A stretch of 64,000 nucleotides of DNA from Rothia aeria (GCA_002355935.1 AP017895.1:186001-250000); one strand, 5' to 3'. Shown: positions 21,485 to 31,471, numbered from the stretch's first letter. A program made the numbers and translations. The notes: generated from the letters alone by a model not told the origin.

Positions 21485-21738
21485 ATGACTAACTCCGTAT
21501 CAACAGGTAGCATTTATTGGATTTCAGACGAGGAAATTAGTACTCTAGAAGAAAAGGCCCACAATGGGGATAAAATTCATCGTTTAAGTTATACCAATAT
21601 CATATGTTTGTATCTTTAAATCAAGATTTAGAATTTAAATGGCTGGAAATAGCGGCAAAAAATGGACACCCTATTGCCCAATCCAATTTAGCTGATTTAC
21701 TTTTAGCACAAGGTGACAAAAAGAAATATATATTCTAG
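21485..21738 (+). CDS. Sel1/TPR-type repeat protein (frameshifted)
   Basis: The restored product of about 84 aa has the piece FKWLEIAAKNGHPIAQSNLADLL, a Sel1-repeat consensus ('A-x-x-G-x-x-x-A-Q-x-x-L-a'). A leading LEEKAHNGDK looks like a second, partial repeat. One base is missing in a run of three T near 21588. Short Sel1 proteins are frequent in toxin-immunity arrays. Confidence 0.55.
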
Positions 21739-21821
21739 AATCAGCTATCAGAAGCAAGATATTCTCACGATGGATGCAATACAGATCTTTGTTATTTTTG
21801 AGGGCTATGGAGATTACAATA

Positions 21822-22095
21822 TGAACAACTTAAAAATTTTAGGATGGGATAAAAACCAAAAAACTTTGTACAGGTATATCAAAGAAGGTGATACTTTTGC
21901 GTATTAAAAATCTTGGGATCCGCGACAGTAATGGAGGTTAAAATGGCTGAGGTAAATAGACCTGATGTTATAGCAGGACGAGAATTAACTAATACATTTG
22001 ATATTGATGCCATAAACTATTATGACCTTCAGATAATTACGCATGATTTTATCAAAACGTACTTTTATCTAGCCCTTGTATCCATAATCAAATAG
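21822..22095 (+). pseudogene. Imm26-like immunity gene remnant
   Basis: The start MNNLKILGWDKNQKTLYRYIKEGDTFAY matches the N-terminus of Imm26-type immunity proteins ('L-x-W-d-k-k-x-x-T-x-x-x-I-k-x-G-D-x-F-a-y'). The frame then breaks near 21905 and continues as VMEVKMAEVNRPDVI, which resembles the family's next strand pair, and finally ends early. I read it as an immunity gene broken by one or more indels; some may be read errors. Confidence 0.5.
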
Positions 22096-22142
22096 CTGAT
22101 ACTCTAATAAAATTAGCAGAAAATACGTGTCGTAAAATTCTA

Positions 22143-22442
22143 TTGAATTTATCCAATGTCTTATCAAATGAGGAATTGAAGAAGGAACGAATAAGAGTTT
22201 GGAAAATTCATGATTCACAAACATCATCACATGAAAGAAACTTTATTCAACTTATACTAGGAGGGTTATCAGATGAAGAACAATTCACTGATACACTTGA
22301 GAACTGCGCTACAGTATCCGATATATTACTTCCCACTTTCTTTAATGTGTATAAATTATGCGGAGAGGAACTTTTTAAAAAATACCTAGAATTTCTAGTT
22401 AATCATCCTACTTTAAGGAAGTATCGTATTGAACATGTTTGA
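22143..22442 (+). CDS. Hypothetical helical protein (possibly 3' part of a longer gene)
   Basis: A 99-aa open frame with helical, charged sequence (EELKKERIRVWKIHDSQTS, EEQFTDTLENCATVSDILLPTFF). Coding-like sequence continues upstream in another frame (HNQIADTLIKLAENT), so this is probably the 3' portion of a gene shared with the preceding remnant. I recognise no family. Confidence 0.4.
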   Translation: MNLSNVLSNEELKKERIRVWKIHDSQTSSHERNFIQLILGGLSDEEQFTDTLENCATVSDILLPTFFNVYKLCGEELFKKYLEFLVNHPTLRKYRIEHV

Positions 22443-22678
22443 ACCAAAAGTTGAATATACTGATTGAATTGCCCCAAAGACGATATCCAACGTGGGTTAT
22501 TAAAAACTACTGGTTTAGCATACTGCTGTAGTGGTTCCTGTTTTCCGTATTTTTAGTCTACTATGGAAGGAACACTTACTTTCACATTTAATCTGCTTGG
22601 CGAACCGATGATTTCATTTTTCTGGTGATATTATTCCATTTAGCAAACGTAGGCTGGGGCAAGACCCAACAAACATCA

Positions 22679-22709
22679 AGGTTGTCTGAAATAAATTTTC
22701 AGACGACCT
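22679..22709. terminator. Neisserial DUS-pair hairpin (mucosa dialect)
   Basis: AGGTTGTCTGAA (22679-22690) and TTCAGACGACCT (22698-22709) form an inverted pair followed by a T run. The second arm, read on the other strand, is AGGTCGTCTGAA, the DNA uptake sequence variant known from Neisseria mucosa relatives. Paired DUS as intrinsic terminators are a hallmark of Neisseriaceae. Confidence 0.85.
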
Positions 22710-22789
22710 TTTTCCTATATGCAACTATCACTTGTTTTGACTACAACGAAAATGGTCAGATCTAAATCATAGCCCCAGCACCAGCGGAG

Positions 22790-22964
22790 AGCTTCTTTCC
22801 CGTGTAACGGAATGCTTCTATAGTGGAGGAGACTTGACGGTGAACGAACTGATGAAACAGATAGATGATTATATGGACTACTACAACTGGGAGCGATGCA
22901 GAGTTTGAAATTGAAAAAGCTGGGTTCTGTTGCATACAGAACCCAGCTTATGCGGAGCGCCTGA
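22790..22964 (+). mobile_element. IS3-family transposase C-terminal relic
   Basis: The translation gives NELMKQIDDYMDYYNWERCR and, in a neighbouring frame, LKLKKLGSVAYRTQL. This is the usual end of IS3-family (IS3/IS150-like) transposases ('Y-I-x-Y-Y-N-x-x-R-...-L-S-P-V-x-Y-R-T-Q'). The codons of the last motif also make a perfect 12-bp hairpin (22919-22930 with 22936-22947). Nothing else of the element remains, and a frameshift separates the two pieces. Confidence 0.65.
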
Positions 22965-23024
22965 AGAGGTTTTTATGAGTGTCCGATCGCCCGAGTGAGG
23001 GTCAGCTCAACCCGAATCCGGATT

Positions 23025-23036
23025 TTCAGACGACCC
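23025..23036. repeat. DUS-like uptake sequence downstream of aldehyde dehydrogenase
   Basis: TTCAGACGACCC is the reverse complement of GGGTCGTCTGAA, one base from the mucosa-type DUS. It lies just past the stop of the minus-strand aldehyde dehydrogenase gene, the usual place for DUS in Neisseria. Confidence 0.7.
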
Positions 23037-23068
23037 TTTCTCTATTTCAATCAACGTTCAGCAGGCAA

Positions 23069-24542
23069 TTAATACAACCCTTCACGCTCTTCGCGGGTGG
23101 AAATGTAGATGTTTTTCACCTGCGTGTAGGCGGCGAGCATCATCTTGTGGGTTTCGCGGCCGATGCCTGAAGTTTTGTATCCGCCGAACGGCGCGCCTGC
23201 GGGCAGGCGGTTGTAGCAGTTCACCCAGATACGACCGGTTTCCAGTGCGTTGGAGACGCGCAGGCAGCGGTTGATGTCTTTGCTCCAAACTGCGCCGCCC
23301 AAGCCGTATTCGCTGTCGTTTGCCATTTTGACGACTTCTTCTTCGGTTTTGAATTTAATTACGGTAGCAACCGGGCCGAAGATTTCTTCTTGGGCAACGC
23401 GGGCGTTGTTGTTGTCAGCCTCGATCAAGGTCGGCTCGACAAATTCGCCTTTGCCCAATTCGCCTTCGAGTTTTTTACCGCCGGTGATGATGCGGCAGCC
23501 TTCCTGTTCGCCGATTTTGACGTATTTCAAAATGGTTTCAAGCTGACCGGCGTTGACTTGCGAACCCATTTGGGTATCGTCTTCCCAAGGCAGGCCGACT
23601 TTGATTTTTTGAACTCTTCCGCCAAGGCGTTGACGAACTTGTCGTAAATGCCTTCTTGTACGAAGACGCGCGAACCGGCGGAGCACACTTGGCCTTGGTT
23701 GAACAAAATGCCTTTTTGCGCGCCTTCGAGGGCTTTGTCGAACGGCATGTCGTCAAAGAAGATATTGGCGGATTTGCCACCCAGCTCCAAGGTGGAGGGA
23801 ATGAGCATTTCGGCGGCGGCGATGCCGATGTGGCGGCCGATTTCGGTTGAGCCGGTGAAGGCGAGTTTGTTGAAGCCTTTGTGGTGCAGCATGTATTCGC
23901 CGGATTTCGAACCGCGTCCGGTAATGATGTTCAGCACGCCTTTAGGCAGCAGGTGGTTAATTTTTGAGCGAGCGACAACAGGCTCAGTGAAGTGCTGGAA
24001 GACGGGTGAATGACGATGGTACAGCCTGCGGCGAGTGCGGGCGCGATTTTCCAAGCCGCCATCAGGAAGGGGAAGTTCCACGGAATGATCTGACCGACTA
24101 CGCCGATAGGTTCGCGCAATACGATGGACAGGTCTTCGGAGTCAAGCTGGGTTGCGGTGCCTTCTTCGCCGCGGATGACGCTGGCGAAATAACGGAAATG
24201 GTCGGAAGCCAGCGGGATGTCGGCGGCGCGGGTTTCACGGATGGGTTTGCCGTTGTCCAGCGTTTCCTGCAGGGCGAACAGTTCCAAGTTTTCGTCAATC
24301 ACATCGGCGATTTTGTTGAGTATGGCGGCGCGTTCGGTTGCGGTGGTCTTGCGCCATGTTTTGAATGCTTCCTGCGCGGCGGCGACGGCGGCATCGACAT
24401 CGGCGTCAGTCGCGTCGGTAAATTTCGCCAATGCTTCGCCATTGGCGGGATTGTAAGAATCCAAAAGCGTGCCGGGGCTCGTCCACGCGCCGTTAATCAA
24501 AAGGCCATACTCTTTATCGAACACATTTAAATCTTTTGCCAT
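23069..24542 (-). CDS. NAD-dependent aldehyde dehydrogenase (two frameshifts)
   Basis: The restored product of about 491 aa is an ALDH-superfamily enzyme that oxidises aldehydes to acids with NAD(P)+. Motifs in order: IPWNFPFLMAAWKIAPALAAG (coenzyme binding), FTGSTEIGRHI, the catalytic ELGGKSANIFFDD (Glu) and FNQGQVCSAGSRV (catalytic Cys), EEIFGPV, and PFGGYKTSGIGRE at the end. It resembles the acetaldehyde/AldA-ExaC group of Proteobacteria, including Neisseria. The frame breaks at a run of five T (23961-23965) and a run of six T (23605-23610) on the plus strand, and one base at each restores it. Codon use differs from the actinobacterial genes. A DUS-like site follows the stop. It has no operon partners here. 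Confidence 0.88.
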
Positions 24543-25189
24543 GATGCTGTCCCCTTAGTTGCCTTTCTTGGGTTCTGGACGTTTCTCCAACGTCACCTAA
24601 AACAGGATAGTATTTTTTCTCTTTCGGTTCAAGCATTAAAAATGAGAGCGTTCTCGAAATTCCAAATATGCATAAAACGCAGCCAGGCAAATCTTGATTA
24701 CGTATGGGGACGAGGGCGGTTTATTAATAATATATTAAGTTCTCAGACAACCCTTGTTTGGTTGAGACCAAGGAATCTATCTTAATGAACAGCACCATTC
24801 TGACCCCAAATTTTCCGGAGCTTTGGGCGACATAATTACCTGCGTCACCACCAGGGTTTGTGCCTACTCAAATTTGTTGGCATTAGGCGGGTCAAGCGCG
24901 AACAAAAGAACTTGCAGCGGTTGTTAAACCTACCGTTGCGCATCGGCACAAATGAGCATTTGATGCAAACCGAAGCACAGCTGCGCGAATATTTTTTCTG
25001 GTACGCGCCGCTCTTTCGATACTGCATTGCATATGCCCGGAACATCGTTTCAGAATGAAGCGTGGCAAGGATTTGCACCAAATCCCACACGGCAAAACGG
25101 TCAGGTCAACCGCCGAGAACAGGCAGCCCGCATGGGCAAGCCGTCCGTTGTGCGCGCCGTCGCCAATGCCGAAGACGAAAGCCTCAGGA
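24543..25189. other. Gene-poor stretch with decayed sequence
   Basis: The first 200 bases are AT-rich and should hold the aldehyde dehydrogenase promoter. A decayed DUS-like pair (TTCTCAGACAACCC near 24740) is visible. From 24840 to 25190 there are coding-like scraps (for example NEAWQGFAPNPTRQNGQ) that I could not assign to a family. Confidence 0.4.
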
Positions 25190-25480
25190 AGTGAACTACC
25201 TCCACTGCGACCACATCAACGTCTCAGGGAGATGACCGATAAGGGCGGCAACCTGCTGTGGTTCGGTATATATACCGGCTGGGATCGTCTGAAAGAGGAA
25301 ACCAAGGTAACGGATACTGTTTACCAGCCCTTTCGCCCGCAAAGCCAGTATTGTGACCGTGAGATGGGCGCGCTACGACTTCTTCAGGTACTATGAACCT
25401 GATGCGGGTCGGTTTGTGAATTAGAATTCGATTAGGTTATAGGCGGAGAGGATCTGTATCAGTTTGAGTCGAATGTACAA
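25190..25480 (+). pseudogene. Degraded Rhs C-terminal core (orphan tip remnant)
   Basis: Pieces of the Rhs core end are readable: CDHIN near 25208, MTDKGGNLLWFG near 25230, GWDRLKEE near 25280, FRYYEPDAGRFVN near 25388 and DLYQFESNVQDW near 25455. The order matches the intact core copies further right ([42 protein letters not shown]). A stop replaces the codon after RFVN. Small genes downstream may be its former immunity genes. Confidence 0.7.
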
Positions 25481-25605
25481 GATTGGAGAGATACTTTAAG
25501 GTTAATAGGACAATGTGGCTGTAGGGGGTATTTGCTGGGAATTGGACCGTGTCACCTATGTCCTTAATAACCTTAGAAATATGAATATAAAATTAGGAGT
25601 ATAAA

Positions 25606-25953
25606 ATGAAAGTATATGGAACTGGAATCTATGAGAACGATAGAGCTGATCTTGTTGGGTTGGCGTATTTGCACTTCTCAATATCTCAAATCGAAGATGT
25701 TATTGAATGGATGAAAGGTACTGATGAACCTGCCCAACAATTATTAGGGTATTTAGACATGTTACTTATGATTGCTAAAAATTTCCCGATGATGCCAACT
25801 TGAAAATAAAAAACAAAGAGTTTCTGAATGGCAAATTATTTTTAATGAATGGTTTGTAAGAGCCGAAAAAAGTTACAGAAAAAGTATCGTGATTCAATTA
25901 AAAATGATTCAGAAAAACTATTTGAAGAGATAAAAAGTACGGTCACTCAATAA
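25606..25953 (+). CDS. DUF4259-like small protein (frameshifted)
   Basis: The product of about 115 aa, after two frame corrections, starts KVYGTGIYENDRADLVGLAYLHF, which resembles the start of the next gene (GAWGYKFYENDEAADWL) and so the DUF4259 family. A second part reads VSEWQIIFNEWFVRAEKSYRK and the end reads LFEEIKSTVTQ. Breaks lie near 25793 and in the AAAAAA/AAAAA runs around 25866-25880. The RBS AGGAG is good. It is likely an immunity protein paralogous to its neighbour. Confidence 0.5.
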
Positions 25954-26013
25954 GCTGGTTATAAACGTTAAATAAATAGTCTATTTTTAGATTTTAATAA
26001 GGAGTGTATTTTT

Positions 26014-26376
26014 ATGGGAGCTTGGGGATATAAATTTTACGAAAACGACGAAGCAGCAGATTGGTTACATCAATTTTGGGACACTAAAAGCTTTGACCTA
26101 CTAGTTAAAGAAGTGGAGCAATTTGATCCTAGGAACGAAAATTACGACACAATAAGAGTGATCGCACATATTTTAATTTGTTTTGGTTCACCTTATACAT
26201 GTCCAGAGGATTTTCTAGATCAAAGAAGCATAATCATTAAGAGGGTTTTGACAATACTTGAAAATATGATAAATCCTCCAAATAGCGATTGGGATTTCTT
26301 AGACATATGGGATAATGATCCTACAATTATCTCTGAGGTAGAAAAACAAATCATAGAACTCAAAAAAATTGTATAG
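26014..26376 (+). CDS. DUF4259 family protein
   Basis: This 120-aa intact protein begins GAWGYKFYENDEAADWLHQF, the signature start of DUF4259 ('M-G-x-W-G-x-x-x-F-x-N-D-x-A-x-D-w'). An acidic helical body follows (ILENMINPPNSDWDFLDIW). DUF4259 genes are often found beside polymorphic toxins and are taken to be immunity genes. The RBS AAGGAG is well placed. Confidence 0.78.
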   Translation: MGAWGYKFYENDEAADWLHQFWDTKSFDLLVKEVEQFDPRNENYDTIRVIAHILICFGSPYTCPEDFLDQRSIIIKRVLTILENMINPPNSDWDFLDIWDNDPTIISEVEKQIIELKKIV

Positions 26377-26848
26377 GATATATGTCCTAAATAAAATTTA
26401 CTAGACATTAAAAACCGTTGTTGCATTGTTTATACAACTCGCTGGACGCTTCGTTGCCGTTGCGTTTTGCGCCGCTGGTAGCAGAGGACGGTTCGGATGA
26501 AGACTACTTCCTCTTCGCTAGTGGCAGCAGAAGACGCCAACGGCAGCCATCAGCGTTTCGTTTACCATCTGCTGACCGGACCGGTTTGCTGCAGTACGTT
26601 ATCGACAACAACGGCCGGGTGCTCTCGCTGAACTTCAGAAATGGAAGGGGTAACGGCTGGCAGGAAATATGAACAACGCATCTGCTGCATTAGATTTAGT
26701 TATAGAATCTTATTGGGAAGATGCTAAAACAGGAAAAATAAAAATGGGAAACAAACCCTAAAAGCAAGGATTGCCATAAAGCATAGAGAGCACAGAAATA
26801 CAAAAATATTATCTCCAAAATATAATTGTACATAATGAGAATTTTAAT
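26377..26848. other. Relic-containing stretch between immunity genes
   Basis: No intact gene. At 26470-26670 there are GC-richer scraps that could be Rhs-derived (ANGSHQRFVYHLLTG and DNNGRVLSLNF), too short to be sure. At 26669-26760 a short open frame (NNASAALDLVIESYWEDAKTG) may be the end of a lost toxin domain. The rest is AT-rich leader for the next gene. Confidence 0.4.
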
Positions 26849-27289
26849 ATGGGTAAAATTGTTTTAAATGTAATTAATTATGAAATGGTTTATGATCAAT
26901 TAGATACAAGTTGTTTCAATATTATATTTGAAGGTGGATATTTTAATATTCAGTCTTCTGTATACATAGACCCTGATTTCGAGTATTCAGAGATTGCTTA
27001 TTTTGAGTTATCCGGTCAGGAAAATGGAAGGTACTTAGACCCAGAAAAAATTATTTTTCACCCTAAAAGAATCATAATTATTTTTGACAAAAGTGAAAAA
27101 TTTCTGGACACCATTCAAGAAATACACATTATTTTTTCTAATGAAATAAAAAAGGAATTGGTTGATTTTTTTAACAATTGTTTATTTTTTGGTGAGTTTA
27201 TTCAGTACTCATCTGATTTTGATAAACATAAAATTGTGCGGCAAACTCTTGATCGTGAAGTTATAGATTGGGAAGAGGATACAGAGTAG
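26849..27289 (+). CDS. Hypothetical protein, probable immunity gene
   Basis: This 146-aa intact low-GC acidic protein is probably beta-rich (FNIIFEGGYFNIQSSVYID, YLDPEKIIFHPKRIIIIFD). I recognise no family. It lies upstream of an IS110 relic and downstream of a possible toxin scrap, so cognate immunity is a position-based inference. Confidence 0.55.
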   Translation: MGKIVLNVINYEMVYDQLDTSCFNIIFEGGYFNIQSSVYIDPDFEYSEIAYFELSGQENGRYLDPEKIIFHPKRIIIIFDKSEKFLDTIQEIHIIFSNEIKKELVDFFNNCLFFGEFIQYSSDFDKHKIVRQTLDREVIDWEEDTE

Positions 27290-27290
27290 C

Positions 27291-27640
27291 GTAGAAAGCG
27301 TAGCCCACATAGGTAATAACTGTATTTTTACCCCTGTTGGGCGAAAATGCAAAAACTCAAATCAAGCCGCTCGGATACTGTTTCCGGCAAAGTAATCACG
27401 CATCCGGGCGTTCAATACCATCAGCAGTTTGCGCACACACGCCGTAACGGCAACGAATAAGCGGTTCAGAACTGTGTTGCCACCATGGTAGCCATATACA
27501 GCGCCTTATGTACTGCAGACCTTCCACCGAAGTAGTGGCTTTTGAATTTGGTTTCGTCGCTCTGTCTCAGGTGCAGCGCGATGCCGACCAGACTCGCTAT
27601 CCGATTGTTCGGCAACCGTTTCAACTCGGGCAACGCAGTA
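27291..27640 (-). mobile_element. IS110-family transposase relic
   Basis: The first part (to about 27458) carries the C-terminal tail of an IS110 transposase (VAVTACVRKLLMVLNARMRDYFAGN) and the flanking end sequence. From about 27459 it joins directly to the middle of the transposase (matching the intact copy at about 35970-36140), so about 40 bases between them were lost. Many substitutions against the other copies show real decay. Confidence 0.7.
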
Positions 27641-27776
27641 AGAGGTATTAGATATACTTACAGAACACCATGATCGGCGCATGATAGGAAGATTTCCATT
27701 AGTCTGTGGTATATGTGGTAATTCAGTAGATGGTTGATGAATATAATTGTTTAACAATTCAATTAAGGAAAATATC

Positions 27777-28171
27777 ATGTTTTTGGAAGAAGATGACGAC
27801 AGATTCGACAGGGTACACTTGTGGTTAGGAACTGTAACAGATTCAGAAGATCAGTATGAGCAGTATTTCGAACAAGATAGTTTGCCAGAGGGTGTGTTTT
27901 GCCCTTTTGTAAAGATATTGGATTAGATGAAGAATACGATGAAGACTATATTGGAATTATTCCTTTATTTCCTAAAGTAGTTTCTTTGAATAAATTATTA
28001 GTTGAAGCTGCGGTAGATGAATCTGAATTACCAGCCGTAAAAGCAAAATGTAAAGAGCTGGGTATTACAAAAGGTAATGCTGTCTTATGGTATTCAGACC
28101 CTGACTTAAAAATTTCTCCAGATAAAAAATATAATGGTTTAACATATATCGGTGAGTTTTGTGGAGATTAA
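27777..28171 (+). CDS. Imm22-like immunity protein (frameshifted)
   Basis: The restored product of about 131 aa starts FLEEDDDRFDRVHLWLGTVTDSEDQYEQYFEQ; 'v-x-L-W-l-G-x-x-x-s-e-x-x-x-x-y-f' is the start of Imm22-type proteins. KDIGLDEEYDEDYIGI follows, and it ends with LLVEAAVDESELPAVKAKCKELG and NAVLWYSDPDL. One C is missing in a run of three near 27903. The RBS AAGGAA is present. A DUS-paired terminator follows the stop, so the gene arrived as a neisserial unit. Confidence 0.65.
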
Positions 28172-28193
28172 TATGCAAAAAGCGTAAGCACTA

Positions 28194-28234
28194 ATGCCGT
28201 CTGAAAAGTTTTAGATAAAATTTTCAGGCGGCAT
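28194..28234. terminator. AT-DUS paired terminator
   Basis: ATGCCGTCTGAA (28194-28205) is a perfect AT-DUS of Neisseria, and TTCAGGCGGCAT (28223-28234) is its near-perfect inverted partner, followed by TTTTTG. This is the classical neisserial DUS terminator, placed 23 bases after the Imm22-like stop. Confidence 0.93.
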
Positions 28235-28263
28235 TTTTGTTTTTAACAACATATTTTATCTAG

Positions 28264-29200
28264 TTGGCAACCGCCCTGAGATCTGGGCATACGCCTACGG
28301 CCCGTTCGGACGAAGGCTTTCCAAAGAACGCCAAGACAAACTGGCATAGGCGAGCACCGACCCGAAACGTACCCATTTCGTCTGGGACGGTAATCGATTA
28401 CTTCAGGGGTACACCTACAAAGGCTGCTACCCCCCTAGCCAAAGTCTTCCACAACAACCAAAACAAAGAAGAATAAATACCTCGCTTATTTCCGCACCGA
28501 CCACATCGGTATCCCAGAGAGATGACTGGCACCCACGGCAATCTCCTGCGGTACGGCGAATACACCGCCTAGGGGCGCCTGAAAGGACGAACGCGTCTAT
28601 CGGAACGCACATCAGCCGTTCTGACTGCAAAACCAGTATTATGATGAAGAGACCGGATTGCATTACAACCTGATGCGCTACTTTGAACCTGAAATCGGTA
28701 GGTTTGTGAAACAGGACCCGATTGGGTTGGTAGATGGGGATAACCTTTATCAGTTTGCGCCGAATGTTCAGATTTGGGGTGATCCATGGGGTTTGGTTCA
28801 CCTTATACGTTACAAACCCCGAGATACTATTCCGGCTCAAAATGGTGCACGTGGAACAGCCATAGATAAAGCTTTGGAGAGAGGAAAAAGCTTTAGTTGA
28901 GGCAGGGGGTGGTACTCGAAAATGGACACAAGCAGAAAGAGATTTGATTTTGAGCACGAAAAATAAAAAATTGACTTCTGTTATGTCTAGAGCGGGTTAT
29001 ACCGGTCATCATATTAATTCTGTTGAATCAGGCAGTTTAGGTCAAAATGGAAAGGCAACCCACGAAATATTGTATTTTTGCCTAATAGTAACCATCCCGG
29101 AGGAGTTGACGATAATTTACATTCTAATCAAGGGCGTAGAGGTCGCTGGACCAATTTAGGACGCGGTAAATTAATTGGTAGGCGAGCAATGTTACAATAA
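28264..29200 (+). pseudogene. Orphan Rhs tip with GHH/HNH-type nuclease toxin domain
   Basis: The core part reads EIWAYAYGPFGRRLSKERQD, then PKRTHFVWDG, then [20 protein letters not shown] and [17 protein letters not shown], the usual end of Rhs proteins just before the toxin. The tip continues as [21 protein letters not shown], then MSRAGYTGHHINSV with the GHH signature, then a proline-asparagine-rich part (NPRNIVFLPNSNHPGG) and RGRWTNLGRG before the stop. GHH domains are HNH/EndoVII-fold DNases of polymorphic toxins. Stops in the core and several frame shifts (near 28890 and 29045) are present. No full-length Rhs with secretion domains exists here, so it is an orphan tip that could be recombined onto another core. 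Confidence 0.78.
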
Positions 29201-29232
29201 CTTAAAAATGCACAGTATAGGAGTATATTATT

Positions 29233-29784
29233 ATGTTTAGTTTGAACACAGCAGTTAGAAATTTTCTAATATTTATGGTCAACTTTCTCGTGAGGAGATT
29301 GATTTTGGGCAAATTATAATTGATAAAAAAATATTACAGGATAATGAGTTTATCATTAACTATTTTTCAATTTGGTAACATTAAACCCTCAGATCCATAT
29401 AGGTCAGCCATTTAATTTAATTTTGCATCATCTAAAAATCGAGAAAGCTTAGTAGGATGGCCAAAAGGCATAAACATAGAGAATTATCTCTATATGGCTA
29501 GTCAAAATGATGAACCTATATTAATTTCAAAGGAAACTTTTGAAATCTTTTCCTTACGATTGGGTTCAGAAGAACCTAAAAAAATAGCTTCTTCTTTAGG
29601 AGATTTTATACAAACATTATCTGAAATAATGACATTGTCGGAAAAATTCTTTTCGAAGAATATTAATAATGATGATTATTTTATTCTAGAGGACGATGAA
29701 TTCATTGCTGAAATTAATGCTTTTTTCCAGCTGACTAAACTAAGTATTGAAGTAAAAAACTTCTATGGTTTTTTCTTTGAATAA
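29233..29784 (+). pseudogene. Probable cognate immunity gene of the GHH tip (broken)
   Basis: It starts 32 bases after the GHH toxin stop with an AGGAG box. Several frames are needed to read RNFSNIYGQLSREEIDFGQIIIDKK, then GWPKGINIENYLYMASQNDEPILI and FSLRLGSEEPKKIASSLGDFI. The middle resembles SMI1/SUKH immunity proteins ('gw-x-x-g-x-x-I-x-x-y-l-x-x-a-x-x-x-x-e-x-I'). The last 96 residues are open. At least three breaks are present, so decay is plausible even if some are read errors. Confidence 0.55.
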
Positions 29785-30089
29785 TTGGGAATAACAAGAA
29801 ATAAATAAGAAAATGTAAACCTCTATCTGTATGCGTTTTTAGCGAGCAAGCCACAGCCTACCTAAATTTCCAAATTCACAGGTAGCGGTGGCGTGCGTTC
29901 TTCAAAACGTACACGCGTTTTTTGGTTTGCAGACTACCCCAGTATCTCTTTGTGGTCGTCTAAAATATTTGTTCTTTGACAATCCGATTTCTGTTATCGG
30001 TCGGACTGGGATAGCAAGCTGTAGCCCGAACAAAACCTTCAAGTCTGGACGTAGGGTGTATGCGGTACGCACGTGGTTTCTGCTTTTCA

Positions 30090-30326
30090 GAGGACCTTTG
30101 TTGTACCGTGTTCAATCGCCGTTACGCCTACGACAAAGCTGGCGACCTGCTGTGGTTCGGCAACTATACCGCCTAGGGTCGCCTGAAAATGAGGAACGGG
30201 TCTATCGTAACGCACATCAGCCGTTCAGGTTGCAAAAACCAGTGTTATGATGAAGAGACTGGACTGCATTACAACCTGATGCGGTATTACGAGCCGGAGA
30301 CTGGACGGTTTGTGAAATACTTTTAA
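30090..30326 (+). pseudogene. Rhs core fragment ending abruptly at GRFVK
   Basis: Readable pieces are AYDKAGDLLWFGNYTA, then after a stop and frame change [24 protein letters not shown], and then the frame closes two codons later. It carries no toxin tip at all, so a recombination or deletion point lies right after the conserved GRFVK. Just upstream (30053-30095) is a roughly 43-bp sequence nearly shared with 36943-36984. Confidence 0.7.
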
Positions 30327-30352
30327 AGTTTAATGATTAAAGGAAAAGTATT

Positions 30353-31045
30353 ATGGATAGAAAAGTATTTTTTGAAAATCTCATGGAATATATTAAAGAA
30401 AACATGAATGAAGAAAATGTGCGTTTCTTCAAGAAGTCGATTAAATTTAGAAAAGCAAACCATCTTTACGGAGAAATCTCCTTTGATCATTCAAGAGTTT
30501 ATGAGGGATATACAGCATGTATTTGGATAGAAAGTAAAACTTTAGCTAAATTTTTTAAGGAAATGTATGAGTCTCAAAATCGAAAATATAATATTCATGA
30601 GATTAATTTTGAAACAATTTTTTGGATGGAGTCTATAGCATGTGCACATTATTATCATGCTCCCTTGCTTACTAGTTTCAAATGGGGGAACACTATTAAG
30701 GTACCGTCCTCTCCTGAGGAAGCTGACAAAATTTATCCTGATGTCCTGAGGCATTTGATATCAGGTTATGTTTCTATTATTAAAGCTTTCATGGACATGA
30801 GTCCAAATGTTCTAGAACATCTAGCTAAGTACCCATCTCATTTTGAGTTTAAATCATTGACAGCTTTTTATATTATTAAGGTAAATAAATTACCTTTTAA
30901 TCACCCACTTGTTCAAAAATTGTTCGAGTTTGATGATAAAGTGAAAGAAAATAAGAATGGCCTTTTTACTGGTTTTGACTTGATTTTCGAAGATAATCCT
31001 TTTGATCAGGAAATTAAAAAGCGCATATTAAATAATGAATATTAA
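30353..31045 (+). CDS. Hypothetical protein, probable immunity gene
   Basis: This 230-aa intact low-GC cytoplasmic protein has a good RBS (AAAGGAAAAG). The sequence is helical with aromatic clusters (HEINFETIFWMESIACAHYYHAPLL, IIKAFMDMSPNVLEHLAKYPSHFEF). I recognise no family. It starts 26 bases after a tipless Rhs fragment, which is the position of an immunity gene whose toxin was deleted. Confidence 0.6.
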   Translation: MDRKVFFENLMEYIKENMNEENVRFFKKSIKFRKANHLYGEISFDHSRVYEGYTACIWIESKTLAKFFKEMYESQNRKYNIHEINFETIFWMESIACAHYYHAPLLTSFKWGNTIKVPSSPEEADKIYPDVLRHLISGYVSIIKAFMDMSPNVLEHLAKYPSHFEFKSLTAFYIIKVNKLPFNHPLVQKLFEFDDKVKENKNGLFTGFDLIFEDNPFDQEIKKRILNNEY

Positions 31046-31055
31046 ATTGTGTGAC

Positions 31056-31165
31056 AATATGCGTAACAACTGTATTTTCACCTCATCAGGCAAAATTGCC
31101 AAAACTCAAGTCAAGCTGTTTGGATATTGTTTTCGGTAAAGTAATCGTGCACCAGGATATTGCAA
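31056..31165 (-). mobile_element. IS110 tail relic
   Basis: About 110 bases that match, with many changes, the end sequence found at 27300-27440 and 34150-34280 (GCGTAACAACTGTATTTTCACC and later CAAGTCAAGCTGTTTGG). In the better copies this region holds the last codons of an IS110 transposase and the terminal non-coding end. It abuts a toxin scrap. Confidence 0.55.
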
Positions 31166-31471
31166 CATAAAAGATGATGATAGGGGGCAATCACACCATA
31201 CCATTGAACGAGAATGGGCAAGAAAGAATATAAAAGGTTACGATCCCCTAAAAGCTCCAGCAATTCTATTGCCTTCTTCGTCAAAAAGCTCATGCTATTA
31301 TTTCAGCAATGAAGCGAGCCTTTAGGAAACAAAATGGATATAATACAAGTATTCGACAATAATTTACGGAAGCAGCAAGACAATTAAAAGCTGCGGGTTT
31401 GTCACCTAAGAAAATTAAACGAGCATTAAATCAAAACTATAAGTATTTCAAAGAACTGGGAGCAATTTAAA
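31166..31471 (+). pseudogene. Remnant of a polymorphic-toxin nuclease-like tip
   Basis: Translations in different frames give HTIEREWARKNIKGYDPLKAPAILLP, then HAIISAMKRAFRKQNGY, then FTEAARQLKAAGLSPKKIKRALNQNYKYFKELGAI before the stop. A conserved 'H-T-x-E-R-x-W' start followed by a 'P-x-I-x-L-P' and a histidine-helix resembles toxin domains at the end of Rhs proteins. I cannot name the exact family. The SUKH gene starts right at its end. Confidence 0.5.
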
